DNA of 11,839 nt from Verrucomicrobiales bacterium. GTDB lineage: Bacteria; Verrucomicrobiota; Verrucomicrobiia; Verrucomicrobiales; DEV007. The notes beneath the pieces are model-generated. The model did not search any database and was not told where the DNA came from. It worked only from the letters and a program-made list of their open reading frames with translations. The stretch spans positions 1 through 11,839 of the forward strand of contig JALRFZ010000665.1 of assembly GCA_023253615.1 (NCBI GenBank). The letters are read 5' to 3'. This document shows, piece by piece, positions 5,913 through 11,839 of the stretch (its first letter is position 1; each line of letters opens with the position of its first letter). The translations under genes were made by a program, and so were the position numbers.

Positions 5913-7064
5913 TCAAGCAGAGAAGCGCTGTTCTCCTCCGACGTAGGTCGCGACCACCTCGAGGCCGGGAGTCAAGAGGGTCACATCGGCGAGCAGACCC
6001 TGTTGGATGCGTCCGCGGTCCTTGAGACGGAGCGAGCGGGCTTGGTTCGCGGCGCAGGTTTTCGAAAGTTCGTTCAGCGGGATGGCGGTGAGTTTCGAGA
6101 CGAGGCGGAGCGCTTCATCGAAGGTGACGATGGAGCCCGCGAGATTGCCGGCGGGGATGCGGGCGGCTCCATCCTTCACGATGATCTCGCCATCGTGCAG
6201 CGGGTAGCGTCCGTCGCCGAGGTGCGCGGCGGCGATGGAGTCGGTGATGAGCATGAGCCGGTCGCAGCTGCGGTGTTTGAAGATCAGGCGGATCATGTCC
6301 GGGCAAAGGTGGATGCCATCACAGATCACTTCGATCATGACGCCGTCGTCGAGGAGGGCGGCTCCGACGAGACCGACATTGCGATGATGCAGGGCCGACA
6401 TCTGGTTGCAGTAGTGGGTCAGATGGGCGAGCCCCATCTCGCGTGCGGCCTGGAAATCGGCGTAGCTGGCGGCGCTGTGGGCGGCCGAGGTGACGATGCC
6501 CATTTTCCGCATCTCGGCGAGAAAGGGGAGGGCACCGTCGAGTTCGATCGCGAGACTGATGAGGCCGACCGGACAGACCTCGTGGAGCCGGCGGATCTCA
6601 TCGACATCCGGACGCCGCATGTAACGGGGATCCTGCGCCCCGGCCTGGGAGGGATTGATGTAAGGCCCCTCGACGTGGAGAAACGGTGCCCGCGCGAAAC
6701 GCGGGTTCTTCCGGTATTCGGCCACGGCCCGGGCCATGCGGACCTTGTGTTCCGCCGAGGCGGTCCAGGTGGTGGGCAGAAAGGTGGTGACGCCTTCGGC
6801 CAGCTTGGCTTCGGCGTGCGCCTCGACCGCTTCGAGGGTGGCGTAGGAGAGATCGAAGCCCCTCGCTCCGTGGGTGTGGATGTCGATGAAGCCGGCCGTG
6901 GCATAAACCTCGCCGCCGCCGTCGAAGATCACCGGGACGCCATCGGGAGGCTGGTGACCTTCGTGGATGCGGGCGATGTTTCCATCATCGCCGAGCTCGA
7001 TCGAGACCGGGCGGATGTAATCGTTCGGAGAGACGAGGAGGACGTCGGCTAAGATACGGGGCAT
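5913..7064 (-). CDS. nagA: N-acetylglucosamine-6-phosphate deacetylase
   Basis: NagA removes the acetyl group from GlcNAc-6-phosphate to give glucosamine-6-phosphate plus acetate, in the cytoplasm. It feeds amino sugars from chitin, mucin or recycled peptidoglycan into glycolysis or cell-wall synthesis. At 383 residues it is standard length. The amidohydrolase signature is complete: GFIDIHTHG (58-66, with H63 and H65), HVEGPYINP (130-138, metal ligand E132), H196 in TSAAHS, H217 in LTHYCNQM, substrate-binding CDGIHLCP (248-255, H252) and catalytic D275 in LITDS. A C-terminal beta domain with DRGRIQQGLLADVTLL closes the fold. Start ATG 7064 has no alternative nearby. No nagB or transporter gene is adjacent on this side; the upstream neighbour on the strand is a TPR protein 82 bases away. 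Confidence 0.95.
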   Translation of the reverse strand: MPRILADVLLVSPNDYIRPVSIELGDDGNIARIHEGHQPPDGVPVIFDGGGEVYATAGFIDIHTHGARGFDLSYATLEAVEAHAEAKLAEGVTTFLPTTWTASAEHKVRMARAVAEYRKNPRFARAPFLHVEGPYINPSQAGAQDPRYMRRPDVDEIRRLHEVCPVGLISLAIELDGALPFLAEMRKMGIVTSAAHSAASYADFQAAREMGLAHLTHYCNQMSALHHRNVGLVGAALLDDGVMIEVICDGIHLCPDMIRLIFKHRSCDRLMLITDSIAAAHLGDGRYPLHDGEIIVKDGAARIPAGNLAGSIVTFDEALRLVSKLTAIPLNELSKTCAANQARSLRLKDRGRIQQGLLADVTLLTPGLEVVATYVGGEQRFSA

Positions 7065-7070
7065 GCCCGC

Positions 7071-7098
7071 AACCTAGCTCCGGAGACCACGATGGAAA
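7071..7098 (-). promoter_or_regulatory. Candidate nagA promoter, leaderless geometry
   Basis: On the minus strand TTTCCA (7098-7093), a 16-base spacer and TAGGTT (7076-7071) sit so that the -10 box ends six bases before the nagA ATG. Both boxes are weak matches; nagA could instead be read through from the TPR gene, since no terminator separates them. Confidence 0.25.
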
Positions 7099-7146
7099 AG
7101 TGGAAAGGCGGTGAAAGCAGGCGTCTTCCCTCCGCCGCCAAGCAAA

Positions 7147-8166
<1,020 letters not shown>

Positions 8167-8222
8167 GATCTGGGAGGGATGAAAAAGAGAGGGTCGGTCC
8201 GCTTGGGCGGGAAGGGGCGGCA

Positions 8223-8250
8223 ATTCTAAGCGATATTCCGCGTTTGTCAG
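8223..8250 (-). promoter_or_regulatory. Sigma-70-like promoter of the TPR gene
   Basis: On the minus strand CTGACA (8250-8245) and TAGAAT (8228-8223) each match five of six consensus bases at a 16-base spacing, the best promoter in the window. Transcription would begin near 8216, giving a leader of about 50 bases before ATG 8166. It supports that start and separate transcription from cysK. Confidence 0.6.
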
Positions 8251-8283
8251 CCGCCAACTTGCGGTCGTGCGCGGAGAGGTGGA

Positions 8284-9273
8284 TCAGCCACCCACGGCGG
8301 CGCGGGCCTCGTCGGCGAGGGCGGTCGAGAGGTAACGCTCGCCGGTGGAGCAGCCGATCGTGACGATGAGCTTGCCCTTGTTCTCCGGGCGCTTCGCCAC
8401 TTCGATGGCGGCGACGACGTTGGCTCCGGTGCTGATACCGCCGAGGATGCCCTCCTCTTTCGCGAGACGACGGGCCATGGTGAAGGCGTCGTCGTTCGAG
8501 ACCTTCACGCACTCCACGATCTGGTCTTCGCCCGATTCGCCCTTGAGGCGGAGGTTTTTCGGCACGAAACCGGCCCCGGTGCCCTGGATTTTGTGGGGTC
8601 CGGGAGTCGGTGCCTCGCCCGCGAGGGTCTGGGTGATGACGGGGGAATCGGCCGGCTCGGCCACGATCACCTGGATGTTGGGATTCTTTTTCTTCAGGCC
8701 CTCGACGCAACCGGTCGCGGTGCCTCCGGTGCCGACGGCGGCGACGACGATGTCGACCTTGCCATCGGTGTCGGCCCAGATCTCCTCGGCGGTGGTCTTG
8801 ATATGGATCGCGGGGTTCGCGGGGTTGTTGAACTGCTGGGGAATGAAGGAATTCGGGGTCGCGGCGGCGATTTCCTCGGCTTTGGCAATGGCGCCCTTCA
8901 TGCCCTTGGCACCTTCGGTGAGGACGAGCTCGGCACCGAGCAGGGCGAGGAGGGTGCGGCGCTCGAGGCTCATCGTCTCGGGCATGGTGAGGATGAGTTT
9001 GTAGCCTTTCGCCGCGCAGACAAAAGCCAGGGCGATGCCGGTATTGCCGCTGGTGGGCTCGACGATGATGGTATCCTTCGTGATCTCGCCGGCGGCCTCG
9101 GCGGCCTCGATCATGGCCATGCCGATGCGGTCCTTGACCGAGCCGAGCGGATTGAAGAATTCGCACTTGAGCGCGACGGTCGCCTCGAGGCCTTCGGTGA
9201 CGCGGTTCAGTTTGACGAGGGGCGTGTTGCCGACGGTTTCGACGATATTGCTGTAGATTTTTCCGTGTGCCAT
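8284..9273 (-). CDS. cysK: Cysteine synthase A (O-acetylserine sulfhydrylase)
   Basis: CysK makes L-cysteine from O-acetylserine and sulfide with pyridoxal phosphate, in the cytoplasm. From ATG 9273 the protein is 329 residues, close to the usual 310-325. The cofactor lysine is K47 in NPLGSVKDR, the substrate loop is TSGNTG (74-79), the phosphate-binding loop is GTGGT (181-185), and the C-terminal cofactor ring contact is S309 in [17 protein letters not shown] (278-285) is also typical. An extra 12-codon extension to 9309 is open but the family N-terminus begins at about [19 protein letters not shown], so the internal ATG is preferred. No serine acetyltransferase gene (cysE) is adjacent. Between CysK and the plant-type or cystathionine beta-synthase subfamilies, the absence of extra domains favours CysK. 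Confidence 0.95.
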   Translation of the reverse strand: MAHGKIYSNIVETVGNTPLVKLNRVTEGLEATVALKCEFFNPLGSVKDRIGMAMIEAAEAAGEITKDTIIVEPTSGNTGIALAFVCAAKGYKLILTMPETMSLERRTLLALLGAELVLTEGAKGMKGAIAKAEEIAAATPNSFIPQQFNNPANPAIHIKTTAEEIWADTDGKVDIVVAAVGTGGTATGCVEGLKKKNPNIQVIVAEPADSPVITQTLAGEAPTPGPHKIQGTGAGFVPKNLRLKGESGEDQIVECVKVSNDDAFTMARRLAKEEGILGGISTGANVVAAIEVAKRPENKGKLIVTIGCSTGERYLSTALADEARAAVGG

Positions 9274-9483
9274 GGGGTGGTGTAGGGGGTGAAAGGTGGG
9301 GTTTGGCAATCGTGGCGTCCGCCTCGTGGGGTGCGCGTCCGGGGAGGATTCAACGAAACGGGCGATCCTGCAATCCGATTTTGTCCCGTCGCGTCCGGCG
9401 GGGAACGCCGCGAACGCGCAAAATGGGCGGATTTCCGGTCGTGAGAAAAAAACCAGATTGGCACTTGCGGATTTTCTTTGCTC

Positions 9484-9526
9484 TTCTAGCGATTAACGGT
9501 TGCGGCTGAGTCGTAATTCGCTAGAA
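9484..9526. promoter_or_regulatory. Interrupted palindrome upstream of phhB (possible operator or RNA hairpin)
   Basis: TTCTAGCG (9484-9491), ATTA (9492-9495) and CG (9497-9498) pair exactly with CG (9512-9513), TAAT (9514-9517) and CGCTAGAA (9519-9526). This gives 14 base pairs with only A9496 and T9518 unpaired and a 13-base loop. No T-tract follows, so it is not an intrinsic terminator. Its right arm overlaps the likely -10 box of phhB, which suits a repressor site. Confidence 0.6.
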
Positions 9527-9527
9527 A
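9500..9527 (+). promoter_or_regulatory. Candidate phhB promoter
   Basis: TTGCGG (9500-9505), a 16-base spacer and TAGAAA (9522-9527) precede the phhB ATG at 9549 by 21 bases, implying a leader of about 15 bases. The boxes are moderate matches and sit inside the palindrome at 9484-9526. Confidence 0.35.
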
Positions 9528-9548
9528 GCCATCTCACTCCTACCGGCC

Positions 9549-9833
9549 ATGTCAGAACTGATCGACCCAGACGAGCTCGAAGGGCTCTTGAAGAAGCTCC
9601 CCGAATGGGATCTCGAAAACAACACCATCGTCCGTGTGATGGAGTTTGATGATTTCATGGAGGGCATCGACTTCGTCAATGCGGTGGCCGAGATCGCCGA
9701 AGAAGCGGGCCATCATCCCGACATCGACATCCGCTGGTGTACGATCACGGTGCGTCTCACCACCCACGATGCGGGCGGTCTCACCGAGTCCGACCTCGAG
9801 GTGGCGAAGAAGATCGACACCCTCGTCGATTGA
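9549..9833 (+). CDS. phhB: Pterin-4a-carbinolamine dehydratase
   Basis: This enzyme dehydrates 4a-hydroxytetrahydropterin to the quinonoid dihydropterin, recycling the cofactor of aromatic amino acid hydroxylases. The family's mammalian member also acts as a transcription cofactor. The 94-residue protein is standard size. The conserved active-site pattern is complete: E52 in EEAGHHPDI, H55-H56-P57, W63, H73-D74 in LTTHDAGGLT, and D82, spaced as in the family. The N-terminal LEGLLKKLPEWDLENNTIVR is also typical (W20). No phenylalanine hydroxylase gene (phhA) is in the window; in many bacteria without one, this protein is thought to serve molybdopterin or other pterin roles. Start ATG 9549; no Shine-Dalgarno sequence. 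It is a single-gene unit closed by a strong terminator. Confidence 0.93.
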   Translation: MSELIDPDELEGLLKKLPEWDLENNTIVRVMEFDDFMEGIDFVNAVAEIAEEAGHHPDIDIRWCTITVRLTTHDAGGLTESDLEVAKKIDTLVD

Positions 9834-9837
9834 CGGG

Positions 9838-9859
9838 ACGGCGCGACCGCGCCGTTTTT
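9838..9859 (+). terminator. Intrinsic terminator of phhB
   Basis: ACGGCGC (9838-9844) and GCGCCGT (9849-9855) form a perfect seven-base G+C-rich stem with a GACC loop. They start four bases after the phhB stop and run into TTTTT (9855-9859). This is the only textbook intrinsic terminator in the window. Confidence 0.85.
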
Positions 9860-9876
9860 CCCCCTGCGGAAAAGTC

Positions 9877-9905
9877 TTTCCAGTTGGCAATCGTCACGCT
9901 AATCT
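9877..9905 (+). promoter_or_regulatory. Candidate promoter of the substrate-binding lipoprotein gene
   Basis: TTTCCA (9877-9882), a 17-base spacer and TAATCT (9900-9905) lie directly after the phhB terminator. The -10 box ends six bases before ATG 9912, so the mRNA would be leaderless from that start, or have about 12 bases of leader if translation begins at the internal ATG at 9924. Confidence 0.3.
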
Positions 9906-9911
9906 CCGCGC

Positions 9912-10943
9912 ATGATTTCCCCCATGCTCCGAGCGTTTTCGCTGTTCTCTTCTCTTGCGGCCCTTTCCCTCACGCTTACCGGCTGCGGTGAATCCGGTGG
10001 CGGCGGGTCTGCGGGCGGAGGGGCCAAAGCCCGGTATGCCTTCATCACGAACGGCGTCGCGGAATTCTGGACCATCGCTGAAGCCGGTGCGAAACAGGCG
10101 GGACAGGATCTCGGGGTGGAGGTCGGCGTCTTCATGCCGGGCTCGCTCACGGATCAAAAACAGATGATGGAAGATGCGGTGACCCGTGGCTACGCCGGGG
10201 TCGCGGTGAGCCCGATCGATCCGGCGAACCAGACCGAGATGCTGAACCAGGTCGCGGCTGCGACGAAACTCGTGACGCACGACTCCGACGCGCCGGAGTC
10301 GAACCGCCTCGCCTACATCGGGATGGACAACTACACCGCCGGCCGGCTCTGCGGTCAGCTCGTGAAGCAGGCTCTGCCGCAGGGTGGCGAGGTGATGATC
10401 CTGATCGGCCGGATGGAGCAGGACAACTCCCGCAAACGCCGCCAGGGCGTGATCGACGAGCTGCTCGGCCGCTCCGAGGATGCGAATCGCTACGACGCTC
10501 CCGGCGAAGTGATCGAGGGGAATGGATTCAAGATCCTCGGCACGCTTACCGATGGATTCGACCTCGCGAAAGCCAAAGCGAATGCCGAGGATGCCCTTTC
10601 CCGCCACCCCGAGCTCGATGCGATGATCGGCCTTTTCGCCTACAATCCGCCCTCGATCCTCCAGGCACTGGAGCAGGCCGGCAAGCTCAAGACGGTGAAG
10701 GTGATCGGCTTCGATGAAGATGACGGCACTCTCGCGGGGATCCAATCCGGGGCGGTCCATGGCACCGTCGTGCAGAATCCCTACGAATATGGTTATCAAT
10801 CGGTGAAAGTGCTGCACGCCCTCGCCGGTGGCGACACCTCGGTGGTGCCGGCCGACCAGTTCATCCAAATCCCCGGCCGCCAGATCAAGTCCGACAATGT
10901 CGAGGCTTTCTGGGCGGATCTGAAGGCGAAGACCGGCAAGTGA
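9912..10943 (+). CDS. Sugar ABC transporter-type substrate-binding lipoprotein (Peripla_BP_4, RbsB-like)
   Basis: This 343-residue protein captures a small solute, probably a sugar, outside the inner membrane. The N-terminus MLRAFSLFSSLAALSLTLTGC is a lipoprotein signal with C25 as the lipidated residue, followed by a Gly/Ser linker (26-38). The mature part has the two-lobe type-1 periplasmic-binding fold: ARYAFITNGVAEFWTIAEAG at its start and AVSPIDPANQTEMLNQVAA. The middle holds LVTHDSDAP and YIGMDNYTAGRLCGQ, and the second lobe has VKVIGFDEDDGTLAGIQSG and VVQNPYEYGYQSVKVL. Ligand cannot be read from the sequence. No ATPase or permease gene follows; the next gene is convergent, so partners are elsewhere or it serves a sensor. 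Start may be ATG 9912 or ATG 9924; both give a workable signal peptide. Confidence 0.88.
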   Translation: MISPMLRAFSLFSSLAALSLTLTGCGESGGGGSAGGGAKARYAFITNGVAEFWTIAEAGAKQAGQDLGVEVGVFMPGSLTDQKQMMEDAVTRGYAGVAVSPIDPANQTEMLNQVAAATKLVTHDSDAPESNRLAYIGMDNYTAGRLCGQLVKQALPQGGEVMILIGRMEQDNSRKRRQGVIDELLGRSEDANRYDAPGEVIEGNGFKILGTLTDGFDLAKAKANAEDALSRHPELDAMIGLFAYNPPSILQALEQAGKLKTVKVIGFDEDDGTLAGIQSGAVHGTVVQNPYEYGYQSVKVLHALAGGDTSVVPADQFIQIPGRQIKSDNVEAFWADLKAKTGK

Positions 10944-11839
10944 TCACGCCTCCAGACCGACACGCCGCCTCGCCTCGGCGAGGTAGGTTTCGTCGATCTC
11001 GAAGCCGGTGAACCTCGCCACATCGCCTTCACCGGCGGCGACGGCGGCATTGCCGATCCCGAGAAAGGGCTCCAGCATCGCGAGCGTCGCCGGATCGCCG
11101 CCGTGCAAGGCGATGCACTTCTTCGCGAGATCGACGGGAAAGGTCGCGGGATGGGGGCGTTCCTTGTCCCGGCTCAGAATCGTTTCGTAGGGGACGAACC
11201 AATTGTTTCCACGGCAGCGTTTGTCGCGGCCATCGGTGTGGCCCCATCGGGCGATGTTGCTCTTGTCGGCGTAGGGAACGCCCACGGCGAGACGATCGAG
11301 CGGGACGTTTCCCGACTTCGTGAAATGAAAGAGGTATTCGTGGCAGTCGGTGAGGTAGCGCTTCGAATTGATCGGCTTGAAGTGACCGACCGACACGGGA
11401 TCGCCATGGCGCGGCTCGACCGTGATGGACTTGATCCAATGGATCGTGTTCTGCAGCACGAAGAGAGGACGCAGGGCCAGGGCGAGCTCGTGCGGCATCC
11501 ACGGATTCGCGGGCGCGGCTCCGACATTCAGGAAAAACGAGCCGCCCGGTTTCAGGAGGCGACGCACCTCGCCCGCCCATTCGAGCGACCACGCGAGGTA
11601 GGCCCCGGGGGAGAGACGGTCGCGATACTGCTCGTAGCCGATCCCGAGATTGTAGGGCGGTGAAGTGACGACGAGGTCGATCGACTCATCAGGCAGGGAT
11701 TTCATGCCCTCGACACAGTCTCCATGGCGGAGGTCGAATCGGGTCGTGAAAGATCCCGTGTCTTTCGGAGCCGCCGGGACGCGGCGTTTCTTGCCCGGGT
11801 GATCGGCGCCATCTTCAAAACCGGGGAGGTGATCTGAGC
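10944..11839 (-). CDS. Site-specific DNA methyltransferase (N4-cytosine or N6-adenine, beta class), 5' end beyond window
   Basis: This is an adenine- or cytosine-amino methyltransferase of the N4/N6 DNA methylase family (PF01555). The catalytic motif TSPPYNLGIGY comes early, and the SAM-binding FLGIGNAAVAAGEG near the C-terminus comes late, the beta-class order. RPHPATFPVDLAKKCI, before the SAM motif, is also typical. The first in-frame ATG at 11705 is not the true start: the reading frame stays open to the edge with no start codon between 11706 and 11837, and the residues there (FDLRHGDCVEGMKSLPDES across it) form the usual strand and loop preceding motif IV. About 297 codons are visible. 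The N-terminal part includes a basic KKRRVP. No restriction endonuclease gene is in view, so it may be solitary or part of a restriction-modification locus beyond the right edge. Its stop abuts the stop of the convergent lipoprotein gene. Confidence 0.9.
   Translation of the reverse strand, partial: SDHLPGFEDGADHPGKKRRVPAAPKDTGSFTTRFDLRHGDCVEGMKSLPDESIDLVVTSPPYNLGIGYEQYRDRLSPGAYLAWSLEWAGEVRRLLKPGGSFFLNVGAAPANPWMPHELALALRPLFVLQNTIHWIKSITVEPRHGDPVSVGHFKPINSKRYLTDCHEYLFHFTKSGNVPLDRLAVGVPYADKSNIARWGHTDGRDKRCRGNNWFVPYETILSRDKERPHPATFPVDLAKKCIALHGGDPATLAMLEPFLGIGNAAVAAGEGDVARFTGFEIDETYLAEARRRVGLEA

Larger units (their letters stand above)
9274..9548. other. Longest intergenic region, divergent cysK / phhB
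   Basis: Between the divergent cysK and phhB starts are 275 bases. They hold the palindrome and candidate phhB promoter described separately. On the minus strand a poor TTGCCA box lies at about the right distance for cysK. A stretch at 9421-9480 becomes A+T-richer, with an A7 run at 9446-9452. I see no convincing gene, RNA gene or riboswitch in it. Confidence 0.6.

Noticed and set aside
8167..8223. TTG-initiated 19-residue extension of the TPR protein
   Set aside because: The TTG overlaps the -10 box of the promoter at 8223-8250, so it would not be in the transcript.
9458..9468. TTGGCACTTGC resembling a sigma-54 promoter
   Set aside because: Sigma-54 sites need about five bases between the TGGCAC and TTGC elements; here they are directly joined, and the next TTTGCT is too far away.
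9484..9526. Integron-type attC site suggested by the hairpin with extrahelical bases
   Set aside because: The outer ends lack the RYYYAAC and GTTRRRY core boxes, and no integrase or gene-cassette array is present.
9894..10868. 324-residue minus-strand open frame antisense to the lipoprotein gene
   Set aside because: The plus strand encodes a lipoprotein signal and a full binding-protein fold; the antisense product is rich in His, Arg and Asp without domains.

Overview
This window is G+C-rich bacterial chromosome carrying eleven complete protein genes and two that run off the ends. Gene content is mostly housekeeping plus one small accessory insert. A SpoIIM-like/RDD membrane pair, a GspE/PilB ATPase with a PF09720-type addiction module, an Ala/Pro-tailed membrane TPR protein and a near absence of Shine-Dalgarno sequences together suggest Verrucomicrobiota. 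That assignment is an inference from gene style, not proof; there is no rRNA or other phylogenetic marker here.

Layout. (1) 1-1557, minus strand: a SpoIIM-family membrane protein followed, with a one-base stop/start overlap, by an RDD-family membrane protein cut by the left edge. (2) 1558-1782: a divergent intergenic region with imperfect TACTCN hexamer repeats in opposite orientations that can fold into a long hairpin. (3) 1783-3465, plus: a GspE/PilB secretion or pilus ATPase. (4) 3550-4064, plus: an overlapping antitoxin-toxin pair of visibly lower G+C. (5) 4073-5544, minus: TrhO (tRNA uridine-34 hydroxylase) translationally coupled to a single-pass membrane protein of unknown function. 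(6) 5698-5910, plus: a small membrane protein behind an A+T-rich divergent promoter region. (7) 5913-9273, minus: cysK, a membrane TPR protein with its own good promoter, and nagA. (8) 9549-10943, plus: phhB (pterin-4a-carbinolamine dehydratase) with a perfect intrinsic terminator, then a lipoprotein sugar-type substrate-binding protein. (9) 10944-11839, minus: a beta-class DNA methyltransferase that abuts the previous gene stop to stop and runs off the right edge.

Metabolically the genes form no single pathway: amino-sugar catabolism (nagA), cysteine synthesis (cysK), pterin recycling (phhB), tRNA wobble modification (trhO) and a solute-binding lipoprotein sit in separate short units. There is no intergenic stretch over 300 bases; the longest are 9274-9548 and 1558-1782.

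I see no clear novel multigene system. The observations most worth following are the hexamer-repeat hairpin ahead of the ATPase gene, the recurring -10-like hexamers 5-8 bases ahead of start codons (possible leaderless transcription), the interrupted palindrome overlapping the likely phhB promoter, and the uncharacterised membrane partner of TrhO.
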